A stretch of 64,000 bases of DNA. Origin: Guillardia theta CCMP2712 (lineage: Eukaryota > Cryptophyceae > Pyrenomonadales > Geminigeraceae). Shown here one piece after another: positions 1-11,779 of the stretch. The first letter of the stretch is position 1; every line of letters starts with the position of its first letter. The DNA is taken from assembly GCF_000315625.1 (NCBI RefSeq), contig NW_005434662.1, positions 643,479-707,478 on the forward strand, read 5' to 3'. A model generated the notes under the pieces. That model worked only from the letters and a program-made list of their open reading frames with translations. It was not told where the DNA came from and did not search any database. The translations under genes and the position numbers were made by a program.

Positions 1-50
1 CCTCCTCCTCCTCCTCCTCCTCCTCCTCCCTCCCCTCCCCCCCCCCCCCC
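1..50. repeat. (CCT)n microsatellite followed by a C-run
   Basis: About nine CCT units run into a C-rich tract at the left edge. On the minus strand this falls just after a splice-donor-like site of the glycosyltransferase gene, so it is probably intronic. Confidence 0.85.
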
Positions 51-86
51 AACGCATCAGCATCAGCATTATCATTCATCATCTTC

Positions 87-1020
87 ACCTCAAAGACATC
101 GCACGGGATCCCCAATCGCGTCTCCAAGTCTGCGTCCAGTCGCCACAGGTAGTCGTACTCGGCGACAGCGGGATGACGGAACAAGGTGTACTGGCAGCCA
201 CCTGTGACCCCCACAGCCTGCTCAGCCAGCAGGTACCTGGAAGAACCGTCCCATGTGCAAGTAGTTGACGCTGTCTGCGGAAGAGGAAGCTTCACTTGAC
301 TTGACTTCACTCCCTTCCTCCCATCACACTCACAGTTCCCACACGGCATGCCGTTGGGTACGTCCTTTGAGAACCTGCTCGTTGGGCGTCAGGGACCCAG
401 CTCGGGACCAGCTCGCCACCTTTCGTGGAACTCTGGTCGATACTCCAGCTCGATTTTGACGAACTGCTCCAGAGCAGATCAGAGGAGAGCTGGGCAGGAT
501 GAGGACGAGGGTCGACCTTGATGGGTACGAAGGTGAGCTCCTGGATCTGCTGGAGGTACGTCCTCCCTGTCTCGTCCTCTCGCTCGAAGTTCTCCGAGTG
601 GAAGATGACGAGGTCGTAGCTGCTCGGGCAGGGCCGTCAGCCTCCTCCACACCGCAAGGGGACATCGCGCACTGGGGAAACTCTTGCAGGAAACTCATGG
701 TGATCCCGCTCACTGCAGATTTCAACCTGAACCAACCGTATGCTCCACATCAGAGCAGCTTCAACGAGCGAACAGATCTGCGTTCCCACTACCATTACCC
801 CCACCGCTTCCTTCTCCTCCTCCTGCTCCTCCTGCTCCTCCTGCTCCTCCTGCTCCTCCTGCTCCTCCATCCCCACAATCTCCATTCCCCCATATCATCC
901 TCCATCTCCTCCTCTTCCTCCATCCCCCCCCTCTCCACTCACAGCTCAAAGTACTTGTCCGACCCGTACAAAAGGTACACGATCGCTGCTTTCGGCCGTC
1001 GCCCCCCTCTGCACGCAGGT
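87..1020 (-). CDS. GT15 (Kre2/Mnt1-like) glycosyltransferase, partial
   Basis: Several minus-strand exons resemble family GT15, the type II Golgi alpha-1,2-mannosyltransferases that extend N- and O-linked glycans. In protein order I see KAAIVYLLYGSDKYFEL (about 995-942), the usual 'kAAivYL' opening of the catalytic domain. Next comes an exon with YDLVIFHSENFERE (about 625-560), matching the 'YPviiFH' strand. The exon at about 280-87 carries AEYDYLWRLDADLE, matching the conserved 'YdyyWRlDpDv'. Donor- and acceptor-like sites flank these blocks, but I could not chain every exon with certainty. The 5' end is unresolved; minus-strand sequence up to about 1470 has a cysteine-bearing stretch that could be an N-terminal exon. 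The 3' part lies outside the window. The family call rests on motif order only. A different Golgi transferase is possible. Confidence 0.6.
811..869. repeat. 9-bp minisatellite (CTCCTCCTG)n
   Basis: Perfect tandem 9-mers inside the glycosyltransferase gene. They lie between two inferred coding blocks, so they probably sit in an intron. They open long low-complexity frames on both strands that are not real genes. Confidence 0.85.
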
Positions 1021-1567
1021 CATCCTAGGAAAGAGCCTGCAGCTTCTTCTCACTTTCCGCTGCTCTCTGAGCAATCAGGCCCTGCTGCCTCGTGAAAACA
1101 AACACACGAAGGTTCCTTCCCTGCCAGCAACCATCCTCTCCCACTGCATTCGGGGTCTCCTGCAACGGCAGCTCAGGGAACGGGCACGTCCAGCAGAGCA
1201 GAGGGACCTTCGATGGTAGTGAGATTCTGATGAGCTATGAGGGAAGAATGCCGGGTCTCCCCTCCTCGTGGCAGCATGGGGTGGTCCATGTACTTGAGAT
1301 ACTCCTCGCAGCTCCCTTCCGTCAGACCCTCTTCGCTGCCCGCGATGAAGCCGAATCCCACACACCCGATCGCCTTGAGGTGACAGCACTGAAGGACAAG
1401 GTGAGAACTCGATTCAAGTAAGCAGAGTTGATGGCGGGCATGCTCCGATGCATGGCATCGAGGGTTCAGGAGCACGGGGGCTCGAACTTCGAGGAGAGGA
1501 CAACATGTTCACATCCCAGATCTCGTGTGAGGAAGAGGAAGGAGATCAAACATGAATACTCACTTGA

Positions 1568-1568
<1 letters not shown>

Positions 1569-1600
<32 letters not shown>
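1569..1600. repeat. (CAG)n trinucleotide repeat
   Basis: About eleven CAG/GCA units just upstream of the PDZ gene start. Read in frame they would give poly-Ala or poly-Gln, but the preferred start codon lies downstream at 1740, so I place the repeat in the 5' flank or UTR. Confidence 0.85.
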
Positions 1601-1601
<1 letters not shown>

Positions 1602-1739
1602 GCAGACGCTGTCGCCTCGCCCTCCCTTGCATTCCCGACAGCCCGACTGTGCCCGCTTCCCCGCTCGTGCTCAGTCCCTTGTAAACAAATTGACTTTGCT
1701 GTTGACTTTGACCCTCATCAGGCTCCCCGGCCCGGCGCC

Positions 1740-3924
1740 ATGGCGGCGCTGGGTATGGTGGTGGGGAAGGACGGGAGGGTGGAGGAGGTAAGGTATGGCA
1801 GCCCAGCTCACCTGAGCGGCACCATTGCGCTGGGCGATCGGATCCTCTCTATCGATGGGCGCAAGGTGACGAGACCGTCCGATGCAGAGCTGCTGGCTGA
1901 GAGCGGAGTCATGGGTTCCTTGGCTCTAGTGGAGCTGCTCTGCGGAGACAGAGAGGAGGAGAGGTTTTCAGTTCACCTGGTGAGGCAGGAGCAGGGAGAG
2001 GAGGAGGAGCAGGAGGAGGCTCGCAAGGAGTCAGCGGGCATCGGCGTCAAGGTCTCCGTCAAGGTCGAAGATGGCTCTACCAAAGTGAGGATCGTGGCGC
2101 TTACGGAAGGAGGGGCAGCAGATCTGTCGCAGAGCTTGTCGATGGGAGACATCATGATAGGGGTAGATGGGGTGTCCCTCGCAGAGCTCTCCCTCAAGCA
2201 GATCGTCAACAAGTTCGAAGGGAGGCCAGGGACGAGGACTAGGATCCTGGTGAGCAGGGAGGGCAGCATCTATCAGGCTAGCTTGATCCGGACCTCTCCC
2301 CTCCGGTCCCAGCGATCCTTGGAGAAGCTGAGAGCACTCAAGGACAGGCTCGCACTCCTGACCACTGCCCCCGCCCCTGAGTCCTACGTGACGTCTGTCT
2401 GCACTGACCTTGTGCTAGTCCTGGTCCCGAACAGTGGCTGGACGATCAAGCACGTCGGCGGCATCAGCGGGGAAGGGAAGGCGCACTGGAGGACGACGAG
2501 AGCAGAGGACGTGATTGTAGAGATCAACGGAAAGCCCATCACAGACAAGAGCAGCATCTTCCAGCTCCTGTTCTTCCTCGACGGGCCATCCGAGGAAGAC
2601 GAGGTCTGCATGAAGCTGCGGCGCAAGTTGCCATACAGCGGCAACAACCTGGAGATCAGGTGGGAGAGGAGGACACATGCCGCTCGGCTGCTGCACATGC
2701 TGACAAGAGGAGGTTGCAGGGCGAACGTGGAGAGGAGGGAGGGCGAGTCGCCCGTAGTCTCGCTACCCTGTCGACGACTCAGTGATGTTTCATACCTCTT
2801 GGACGGCGTCCGGTCACTGCATGTGAAGGTTTGAGTCCTGGACTTGGTCGGGGGAAGTGACACTGCTTCCCTCCCAGGAGGATGGCGCCTCTCCAGCAGA
2901 GCACGGGGAACAGGAACGACCGCAGCCCTTGGAACTGCCAGTCAGAGCACAGGAGGAGTCGAAGGAAAGGGGCAAGCTTCCGTTGGAAGCGAAAGTTTCC
3001 CTTCATGTCACCAAATCGCCGAGGACGATCGAGTCCACCGTACGAGAGCGCCGCCTGTCCCACTCTTCCGCTGAGCAGGACGGTCGGGAAGACTCCCCCC
3101 GCATCAGGGACGCGAGCACGGAGGAGGAGGCAGCAGAGCGGTCGACGAGCTACCACGAAGACCGGAACGGCATGCCGTCTCCGCACTCCTCCTCCTCTCC
3201 GGCCAAGGAGGTGAGGATCGGTCTGCAGAGGTTCGGGTTGTAACGCTGAAGTGCTTTGCAGTCGTCCATCCTGAAGTACTGCAGGGCCTGTAGCTTGCCC
3301 TTCCTCGAGTCACTCGTTATGAAGGAGGTGACAGTTTCGCAAAACACCAGAACAGCTGCCCTTCCCTTCCCTTTCCTGCCCTGTCCTGCCCTTCCCTTCC
3401 CTTTTCGTCCTTTATTCCCTTTCTCCTCCCCTCCATCCCCATCCCCCTTGTTTTGATTCCTCTCAGAAATCCTGCTCCCCCTTGCTCTCCTCCTCCTGCA
3501 TCTCGCTCTTCCTCCCTCCACCGCCCGCCACCCTCTCTCATCTGCCTCTGCTCAACCTCGTACGCTCCTTAGACAGCTGACCGCCTTCGAGCAGCTGCCT
3601 TTCATCTCAAGAGTCTTCTTCTTGCGTCGCCAGGTGCAGCAGGACGAGCTGGCATGTCTGCTGGAGTTGAGGAGCGACGAGGGAGGGAGGCTGGATGAGG
3701 CAGGCCGAGCGTTCGCCAGGAAGCTAGAGAGCTCGGCAAGCTCTGTCAGGTCCTGCGGTGACTGTTCTCTCCTCCTCTCATGCTCAACCAGGGAGGCGCT
3801 GGCTTGCAAGCAGATGCAGCAAGCTGTCAAGGATCGACTGGCAGACATCAACGACTCGCTCCCGTCGCTGGGGATGTCAAGGGATCGGATCGGCAGGAAA
3901 GCTCTGCACTCTCTCCCCTGCTGA
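1740..3924 (+). CDS. multi-PDZ-domain protein
   Basis: Probable cytoplasmic scaffold built from PDZ modules. The start at 1740 is favoured by a strong context (gcgccATGG) and because PDZ homology begins immediately. PDZ1 covers about residues 1-75, with SPAHLSGTIALGDRILSIDG. PDZ2 covers about 90-180, with GGAADLSQSLSMGDIMIGVDG. A third, degenerate PDZ covers about 220-310, with RAEDVIVEINGKPI. Exon 1 is 1740-2828. A 49-nt phase-0 intron (2829-2877) leads to a charged, Ser-rich, probably disordered region from 2878 to about 3210. Further exons at about 3262-3327, 3577-3750 and 3796-3924 are less certain and end with a helical segment before TGA. No enzyme domain is visible. The protein partner cannot be inferred. 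Confidence 0.75.
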
Positions 3925-3960
3925 CAGTGAGACGAGCCGCGCAGGGTCGCCCTCCTCACC

Positions 3961-3998
3961 CATGGCTTCACTCGTCGCAATGGGCTTCTCAGCAGAGG
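3961..3998 (+). other. possible mini-exon with UBA-like start
   Basis: An ATG opens a 12-codon stretch containing SLVAMGFSAE directly followed by a GTAAGA donor. The 'LvaMGFs' run resembles the first helix of a ubiquitin-associated domain. I could not find a convincing continuation before the convergent ankyrin gene ends at 4282, so this may be chance or an unresolved tail of the PDZ gene. Confidence 0.15.
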
Positions 3999-4281
3999 TA
4001 AGAGGAGGGAGGAGATGAGGGGGGTTAGCGGGGGGGCGATGCCTCGAGTGAGAGGAGGAGGAGAAGATTCCAGGCAAGAAGGAGGGGAGGGGAGGAGGAC
4101 GTGGAGGATGTTCCAATCTGAAACTTTGCACCTCGCCTGCTTGAAGATATGAGCGTCAACGACGAGCTGGTCTTGCAGGCTTTATGCTTGCTCAGCGTTT
4201 ATTGACAAGTCGAAAGGTGATGGTACAGCTGGCCCCGGTGATCGTGGGGCTCCTGCAGCAGTGAAGGAGGTGGAGACTCGC

Positions 4282-4621
4282 TCACTTCTCATCCTTCCTG
4301 AGGAAGTCGTTGCAGGCCTGGATGGTGGGGATGTCGCAGGCAAGCTGGATGGGGGTCTTACTGGCCGCGTTCTTGGCTAGAGGGTTCGCGCGGGACTGAA
4401 GGAGGGGAAGAGAGTGAGTAGATGTTGAATATGTTAGATAGTACAAGTCCGTTCCGGTTGAGGAGAGGGAGAAAAAGGAGTTGAGTGGTGGTAGGACGAG
4501 AAGGAGGAGGGAGAAGGAGAGGGGAGAGGGGTTGAGGAGGAGGGAGGAGAGAGGGTGGAAGAAAATGATAGAAGCAGAGAGGAGCTAGAAGGACGTAAGG
4601 AGCACGAGGATCAAGTAAAGT

Positions 4622-4658
<37 letters not shown>

Positions 4659-7083
4659 AGGTTGTGCGTAAGGAACCATCCCAGTCCCCTCACCTCTATT
4701 AGTAGCCTGACAACGGCCGACTGGCCCGAGCATGCAGCCCAGTGCCTGTCAACCTTATCAGAGGCCCCAGGGGGTTCGCGCGTCCCTCCAGCTCTCACAG
4801 AGGCGTCTCGTTGGGAACTTCATCCTCTCCCACTTTCTTCAAGTTGACCGCGTTGATGTTGGCCCGATACCTCAGCTGCCAGGCCGTGAACAGTGAACCC
4901 TCCTCTCGTCCTCTCCTCCTACTGTTCCTCCCCACCTTCAGCTCCTCCTCCCAATCTCCTGCTCCTCCCCATCTCCCGTTCCTACTCCCTTACCAGGAGG
5001 TGGACGATGGAGACGTCCCCGACCGTAGCAGCAATGTGTAGCGGCTATGCCAGGAGAATCAGAGAGCATTGGAGGCAGGCAGGCAGGCAAGCAGGCAGGC
5101 AGGTAGGCAGGTAGGCAGGCAGGCAGGGACAGAGGGAGGGAGGCAGAGGATGGGCGACCGTGTCTTTCAGAGAATTCTCGCAGTTCACGTTCGCCCTGAG
5201 GGAAAGAAGCTTGGACACGACTTGGACGTCACTGCAGGAGTGGATGAGAAAGTAGACCAAACCCTGACAGCCCCATCGGACCCGTTGGTAACAGCGTAGT
5301 GCAGGCAGGTGTCGTCGTTCTTGTTCTTCAGGTCCAACTGCCCTTTGCACGCCTCCGCCCCTGCCAACGCCGGTCAACCCTCGTCACCCTCCCCCCTCCT
5401 CTCCCTCCTCTCCACCTTTGGATCTTCGGATGGCCTCGGAAATCATCTGTACCATCCCCACGTCTCCTTTCTGCACCGCAAAGTGGAAGAACTGCCGATA
5501 GGGTCATGAAGCCTTCTCCTTCCCTCCTCCCTCCCCCTTTCCCTCACAGCTTCTCCTCTCCTTGGTTGCCCTTTCACCCTCGCCTCCTCCTCCTCCTCCT
5601 CCTCCTCTTCTCCTATTTCACCCACCGTCTCCTTGAACTGATTCTTGGCAAACTCAATATCCAGCGCCAGCAGCGTGCTTAGCACTTCCTTGCTCCCGCC
5701 TTGCCATCATCGTCACGACATTCAAGGCCCAAGTGACTTCTTCGTCCCACCCGTGATGGCGAAGTGAACAGGATGGTCACCATCCTTAGTAGCGGCGTTG
5801 ACTGGCAGGGACAGTCAAGGACATGGCAGGGCTGGACGGTCATTCAGTCACTAACTATTGGCCTTCTTCTTCAGGAGCATCTCAACGATTTCGACGTTGC
5901 CGCTGCCGCACGCCAGGTGCAGAGGAGTCTCCCCCAGCTGGTTGGTGGTGTTGACGCTTTCCACCCATCCAAGTCACGGCACACATCGCCTCCCCTCACT
6001 CGAATGCTGTCTGACCTCGCTCGGTTGTTCAACAGGCAGGCAACAATCGGAGCCCTCTTGCTCAAACACGCCCAGTGCAAGGCCGTGTCCCCGGCCTGCC
6101 ATGCTGTTGGATCGAAGGCACAAGAGGATGGGAGCTGGTGGTTACCTTTGTCTTGAGGTCGATCCTATCTTGCATCTGCTGCAGCATCACACATAGAGCA
6201 TGACTGTCGTAACGGAGACAAACCTTGTTGGTGCTCAGAGTTTGCAGCAGCAGCTTGAGGATCTTTCCATGGTCTTTCTTCCTTCCCTGTGCGGACGATA
6301 ACGACGAAGAGCGTGAGTTGTTCAGCTTCACCTCAGCTGCGAAGTGCAGCGGAGTGATTCCGTTCTTGTTGATCGCAAGGCATTCAGCTTTCGCTTCCAG
6401 CAACATCCCCACTGACAACATCTCCCCCTTGACGACTGCCCAGTGCCTGTGGCGACTGATCAGCCCCACCACCCATGCTCTCGCAAGGCGCTACAGCGGA
6501 CTATCGCCGTTGTCATTGGTGCTGTTCACGAGGTGGGGGCTCGTGTGGACGAGAATTTGCACCTGCAAAGACTCAAGTCATGACGAGGATACAGGACGAG
6601 CACGCAGGTGCCCGCTCCGCACAACCATTTGATGATTTCCGCCTGCTGCTGCCCAGTGCAGCGGGCGGGTGTTCTTGGCATCTCGTTCAACGAGTTGCCC
6701 TGTGAGATGTGAGCACATGCAGGTTCGAAGAGGAGGTCTTCGATCACCAGGCTCCACAATTATCGTCGAGTCATTCGGCTCCTTCTCCTGACCTCAGGTG
6801 GTCAGCGCAAACTGTGGGACGGGGCAGAGAAACCGTGAGGCATCTCTCGCTGAACTTGAGGTCTGTCTTCAGCCAGCCGAGCTGGTTCATCGTATCCGCC
6901 ATCTTCAACCTGGTCTGGAAGAGAGCTGGTCGAGGATCAGAATCAGCTACAAAGTCCAACAAGATTTCATCTCAGGTTCCGAACCGTCATTGGCGAGCTG
7001 CTCCACGTTGTCGACCCTGCCCTCGCAACGTCAGGACATCAGCATGCCTCTGCCGCTCCTCACCCTTCGTCCTCGTCCGCCAT
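4282..7083 (-). CDS. ankyrin-repeat protein
   Basis: At least ten ankyrin units are spread over many small exons of the minus strand, consistent with a protein-interaction solenoid. In order: RPLHWAAAGGNHQM (about 6660), NDNGDSPL spliced to HWAVVKGEM (about 6500-6440), NKNGITPLHFAAE (about 6340), AGDTALHWACLSKRAPIVAC (about 6090), GETPLHLACGSGNVEIVEML (about 5930), KDGDHPVHFAITGG (about 5770), FFHFAVQKGDVGMVQMI (about 5480), NKNDDTCLHYAVTNGS (about 5300), PLHIAATVGDVSIVHLL (about 5030), HWAACSGQSAVVRLLIE (about 4720) and KTPIQLACDIPTIQAC (about 4340). Repeats split across introns rejoin in frame. The stop is TGA at 4284-4282. The start at 7083 (MADEDEG) is tentative: joining exon 1 to the next block needs an unusual splice or a one-base indel near 6975. 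No other domain is visible. Confidence 0.8.
4622..4657. repeat. (AGC)n trinucleotide repeat
   Basis: Twelve AGC units in an intron of the ankyrin gene, close to the exon that ends with HWAACSGQSAVVRLLIE. Confidence 0.9.
5072..5127. repeat. (GGCA)n tetranucleotide repeat
   Basis: Tandem GGCA units with a few GGTA/GCAA variants, inside an intron of the ankyrin gene. Confidence 0.9.
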
Positions 7084-7246
7084 GCTCCTCGTCCTCTCTC
7101 CACCTGCCTCAGCTGCGTCCTTGCTTGACTCCCCTCCCATCGCGTCGCCTCCGTCAAAATGGCGAAGCGAAATAACCGCCGCAACGCACCGCAAACGAAG
7201 GTCCGTTATGGCCCTGTCAAAATTGTAACGATCCAACGGCCAGAAA
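7084..7246. promoter_or_regulatory. short divergent promoter region
   Basis: Only about 163 bp separate the tentative minus-strand start at 7083 from the plus-strand start at 7247, so both promoters must lie here. No TATA box is obvious. The call rests on gene arrangement alone. Confidence 0.4.
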
Positions 7247-9554
7247 ATGGCTGAAGGGAGCAGCACGGCGGGGATGACCAAGAAGGAGAAGGAGCGGCAG
7301 GAGATCATGCTGGCAGCAGGACGAGCCTCCTCCACCTCCTTCGCCCTCTTCCTCAACTCCCTGAGCAAGAAGATGCCCTGCCCTTACATCATGCTGCCGG
7401 CGGTGAAGGACGCGATCTCGGCCGCCATGGAAGTCCCCTGCATCGAGATTTGCCATCAGTTCGTGAGTCGCCCTCCCCCCCCTCCCTTCCTCCTGACGTG
7501 TCCAGCATGACGAGCATGGCGGCAGGTGCTGTCGATCTCCGAGCTCATCGCGGTGGTGAGGTACGGGAGCAGCATCCGCATACCAAGGTCCCTCGGCAAC
7601 GAGCAGGATTTCTTCATCAAGTTCCGGTCGCTGTGCCGGGAGCGAATGCACCCTTTGGTCCACGACTTCACTCCCGAGTCTCCCGTGTACTCCACCATGA
7701 AGAAGCTCGTCATGTCGATGCCTCGACTGCCCGACCTGAAGGAGGAGTATGTGAGGTTCACCGTCGATACCCTTGGCGCGTCGTTGTCGGCGGCTCAGAG
7801 GGACTCTTTGCTCCTGCTGGCGCATCATGTATGGCAGCGCCAGCTGATCTGTTGAGTCGCTTCCTCTCCCTGACTCCTTGTCAAGGTGAAGGTCATCGAG
7901 CAAAACACGCGGAAGGGGTTTGACCAGAGCGCCAAGGAGATGAGAATCAAGAAGCAGGCGGCAGATTTGCATCCGGACTTCTCCTGCCCTCTAGGTAAGA
8001 CGGCAGGCAGCAATCCTGTGACAATCTTCTCATCTGCTGCCTTCTCCTGCCAGGCATCAGATCCAAGACGAAGGAGGGAGCTGGCAAGGACGAGGAGGAG
8101 TGCTTGTCGAACCTGCTGGATACTGAGACCATTCAAAGGATCAACATGCTGCGTACGAGGGACAGGAAGATGTCTCTCTTCTCCTGCTCTTTGTGGGTGG
8201 TGCTCTGACATGCCACCAGGGCGGTAGAAAAGCTCATCAAGGAGCTGATCTCCCACATCTACCAGTCGAAGATGAAGGAGAACGAGGATAAGAAGAAAAT
8301 GCGACCGCAAACCGCTCGCCCGGACCTCAAGTCTTCTCGAGAAATGTTCCAATCGCATGGGACGGCCAATAGCTTCACTCAGTTGGGGAAGAACAAAGCC
8401 AGCCAACGGAGAATCACGGTACCAGTGGACCGACAAGTCGTCAACATGTGGTATCAGAGCAAGGGTTTGTACCATACTCCTTACGAGAGGTGAGGAACTT
8501 AGTTCAGTTCCCTCTGAGAGCGTTCTGAACTCTACTCAGCCTGTCTGGCAAAGAACTAGCCTCCGGCAACTCGCCGCAGTACTGGTTGGATCCTGAAACA
8601 AACGTCTACCGCCTCGTCCCCTCCTACCCCACAGTCGGGAGGCATCCAATGGTTGCAGAGGACGAGGTCAAGTGAAATCCTTTCTGACCACTTTCTGCAG
8701 CTGCGAACTTCGCGGCCTAAGTCAGCTGTTGTCCATCAGGACACGGTGAGAAAGTTTTCGGCGTCTCCCTTGGATCGAAAGAGACGAGAATGGATATCCT
8801 GTTGACGGAGGGATACAGGCGAGGTTTAACAAGGAGGAGAGGATAGAACCAGCTCCAACCAAGAACGTGGTGAGTAGTGCGGATCAGCTGGGCTGGGCTG
8901 AGCTGAGCTGAGCTGAGATGCTCAATGGCCCATCAGGTGAGGGATGAGATCGAGAAGTTGACGATGGGGAGGCTGAAGAGCACCAGGAGGGAGCTGGAGG
9001 TGATTGAAAACTTTCCCTCCCTCGACCTCCTGACTTGGCCCGATCCCAGATCTTCGAGAGAGCCAAGACCGCAACGCATAGGAAGATGCAGCAGGTGCTC
9101 ATGCTCCGGTCCGTTGTAACCACTGACCATTCCTCCCCCAGGCAGACGAGGCGATCCATACGCTGCGCAAGAAGCTGAACAAGAAGCGGTACCGATGTCC
9201 ACACACCCTCCTGATGAGCCTGAAGATTCCTGTGATGCCCTAGGGGCCTCTCCATCCCCTCCACCCCCAGAGGTCCTACGAGCGTGGCGAGCCCCAGGAG
9301 CGAGCGCGTCGCCACTCCTACCCTTGTCAAGTCTCCTCATCGCCCCATCACTGCCCCTCGACCAGGTGCGGCCCCTCCCGATCACTTTCTCCTGCTTGAC
9401 ACCTCGGCAGTCGGTGCCTCGAGCTCCAGCCCAGCAGGTAACTCGCAGACAGCTTCGACTCTTGCAGCTCAACGCTGACATGCACGTGCTAACAGCTCAT
9501 GATTCCTTCTTCAAGTCTCCTCGGGTGATTTCCCCGATCAACCTGCCGCCCTGA
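7247..9554 (+). CDS. conserved-looking basic protein of unknown function
   Basis: I do not recognise the family. The start ATG at 7247 opens MAEGSSTAGMTKKEKERQE. Phase-checked exons are 7247-7462, 7526-7828, 7886-7994, 8054-8171, 8220-8489 and a block from 8540. Smaller ones follow near 8700, 8820, 8937, 9049, 9142, 9272, 9409 and 9500, ending SPRVISPINLPP at TGA 9554. The N-terminal third is a compact, mostly helical domain (FALFLNSLSKKMPCPYIM, then VHDFTPESPVYSTMKKLVM). The middle holds TQLGKNKASQRRITVPVD and SGNSPQYWLDPETNVYRLVP. The C-terminal part is charged helix (RDEIEKLTMGRLKSTRRELE, then EAIHTLRKKLNKKRYR) followed by a Pro/Arg/Ser tail. This short-motif plus coiled-coil make-up is common in cytoskeletal or ciliary proteins, but that is only a guess. 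Confidence 0.7.
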
Positions 9555-9710
9555 CGGCGCTCATACGCTTCCTCCCTCCCTCCCTCTTTCCCCTCTCTAC
9601 CCTCTCTCCCCTCTCTCCCCTCCCTCTCTACCTTCCCATCCCCCCTTTCTCCATCCATCTTTAACCCTCCAATGTCTCTCCTACGGATTGTTTATAAAGC
9701 CTCTAGTCCC
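9555..9710. other. pyrimidine-rich tail-to-tail spacer
   Basis: The space between two convergent stop codons, dominated by CTCCC/CTCTC runs. Both 3' UTRs must lie here. No gene is seen. Confidence 0.6.
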
Positions 9711-11542
9711 TCATAGCAGAGGAAGCAACCTCTCCGAAGGCCGGAAGTCAAACCCTCGCGCCCTCAAGAACTGCAGCACCTGCAGGGCTGCGCTCAGCCT
9801 TTGACTTCCTCTCCCACCCTTCCTCTACGAGGAGAAAGGAGTCCAGGAAGGGAGAGATAGGGGAAAAGAGAGAGTGAGACGCACAGGGAAGGAGGGACAG
9901 TAGCGAGGGAGGGCAGCGAAAGCAAGGAAGGGAGACGGACTGCATAAGACTATGGCTCACCCCTGAGACGGAGACGCATCCGTTGAGGTGGATCCGGTCA
10001 GACTTGTTGAGGACTTCGCAGAGCATCCACTCTAGTGTCTTGTGAAAGATCTGCTCGCCGTCAGGACGAAGCCTCCTCCTCCTCCTCCTCCTCCTCCGCC
10101 TCCGCCTCCTCCTCCGTCTCCCCCTCCTACCCCCACACGCACCTCGAATCTTGTCCCCAGCTGCAGAGCAGAGTAGACGTAGTCGTTCACACACTCCGTC
10201 GGAGTCTGATCGTACCCGCTGAACATAGCTGGGTTCACCAGCAACCCGCGCGCTGCCATGGCTCCGTCCGCTCCAGTACTGGAGGGAGTATCAGGCGAGA
10301 TGAGGGGATAGAGTCAGGGCAGCACGAGTTGAAGATGTCGTAGACATCCTGCAGCTGTTTGACGTCCCCGTTGGCGACGAGCGGGACGCGCAGGTGCTGG
10401 TTCAACGTCATGGTTGGAAACTTGAGTTTGACCTCGCCCTCACCTCCTTGACCAGCCGGATCGCATCGAAGTCGACGGGATCCGACGGCTTGCTCAACGC
10501 CGTCCGACCATGCAGAGTGATGAACGATACCCCAACCTTGACATGCGACGTCAGCCCCACCAGTGACGTGGGTTGACCCGAACATACCTCCTCTGCCAGT
10601 CTTGTCAGGCGGAGTGTCTCCTTCAAGTCCGGATCCTGTCAAGCATCATTTCAACGGAGAGGACACTATCAGTCGAGCATCTACCGTGCGGATCTTGATG
10701 GAGACTGGAAGTCCAGAGCTTTCCCTCGTCATCTTGACCATGTCCCGAACAAGCTCAGGTTTCTTGAGGAGGGCAGCACCAACGCCCTCCTTGATGGCCC
10801 AGCGCTGAGGGCACCCTAATAGAGTCCGTCTCAGGGATACAGACAAAGGGGGCAAGACAGAGAGAATACCGCAGTTGATATCTACCCCATCGACCTTCCC
10901 TGCGAGCTGAACAGCAAAGAGTCATCCAAGAAGAGCTGTGAGGTTGAAGGGGAGGAGAGAACAGGTGTCTTGCGCTCAAGCATACCAAGGCCGCCGCCTT
11001 GCTCAACTCCATGGCATCGTGCGCCGCGAACTGAACGATCACAGGGCGATCGTGGTGGTTGGTGGTGAACTCGATGTCTCGAGCGCGGCTGGAGGCGATG
11101 AAGGATTCGGCCATTATCATCGGGGTGTAGACAAGCTCACAACCCCAGCTTCTCACCTGCAGCCATCTCCACTTGAGCATAGAAAAAATAACGATTACAC
11201 ATGAAACACACAGTGCAAGGAGCGCTGGACCATTGGGAAAGTGGAACAGCACGAAAGAGCAGCAGTTGCAGCAAGACACAGTGGAGCTGGTTCGTCAGGT
11301 AGGAGGGCATCAAAAACATTTTCGCATTGGCAGCGAGACATCGAAGCAGTGAAGCACATCATGTAGCATGAGTTCTCACCACGTGGCGGAAAGGTAACTT
11401 AGAGAACCGCACCATGGGCGCTGCGATCTGTTGGCAGGGAATCATTCCACCTCCTACCTCGTCACATGGGCAGCAGCACCTTCAGGCATCTCCCCTCCTC
11501 CCTTGCCGACTTGAACAGCTCCAACACTGTTTGGTTCTCCAT
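9711..11542 (-). CDS. DUS4: tRNA-dihydrouridine synthase, Dus4 type
   Basis: Dus enzymes use FMN and NADPH to reduce uridine to dihydrouridine in the D-loop of tRNAs; Dus4 family members act on positions 20a/20b. The start at 11542 begins MENQTVLELFKSAREEGRC. The next exon carries IAAPMVRFSKLPFRHV, the hallmark N-terminal motif of Dus4. Then come YTPMIMAESF, RPVIVQFAAHDAMELSKAA and GCPQRWAIKEGVGAALLKKP, which holds the catalytic-loop cysteine. SGLPVSIKIR, FITLHGRTALSK, VDFDAIRLVKEV, PLVANGDVKQLQDVYDIF and GARGLLVNPAMFSGYD follow, covering the FMN barrel. The C-terminal helical domain ends with QFLRARGFDFRP before TGA at 9713-9711. All expected motifs are present in order. Intron borders are approximate, and a GGA/CCT microsatellite near 10073-10115 lies within one intron. 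Confidence 0.9.
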
Positions 11543-11696
11543 GACCACAAGATTTCTTCTGCTCGTCTCAGTCTACACAGCGCCTCCTTTTGGCATTACT
11601 AGCGAGGAGACCATCCCTTCTGCTTTTGACTGCTGGAATGGTGACAACGCTCAACTCCAGACACTACAGATAGGAGGGCTGCGATACTGTGTGGAG

Positions 11697-11697
<1 letters not shown>

Positions 11698-11779
<82 letters not shown>
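11698..11779. repeat. (GGAGCA)n hexamer satellite, short array
   Basis: About 14 nearly perfect GGAGCA units upstream of the Dus4 start. The same hexamer builds a much longer array at 45287-45810, and both arrays are followed by G-rich GGTA-containing DNA. Confidence 0.9.

Noticed and set aside
499-1095. 198-codon plus-strand frame with poly-Leu
   Set aside because: Antisense to the GT15-like exons and driven by the 9-bp repeat at 811-869.
5072-5127. CRISPR-like regular repeat
   Set aside because: A simple tetranucleotide repeat with no spacers, in a eukaryotic intron.
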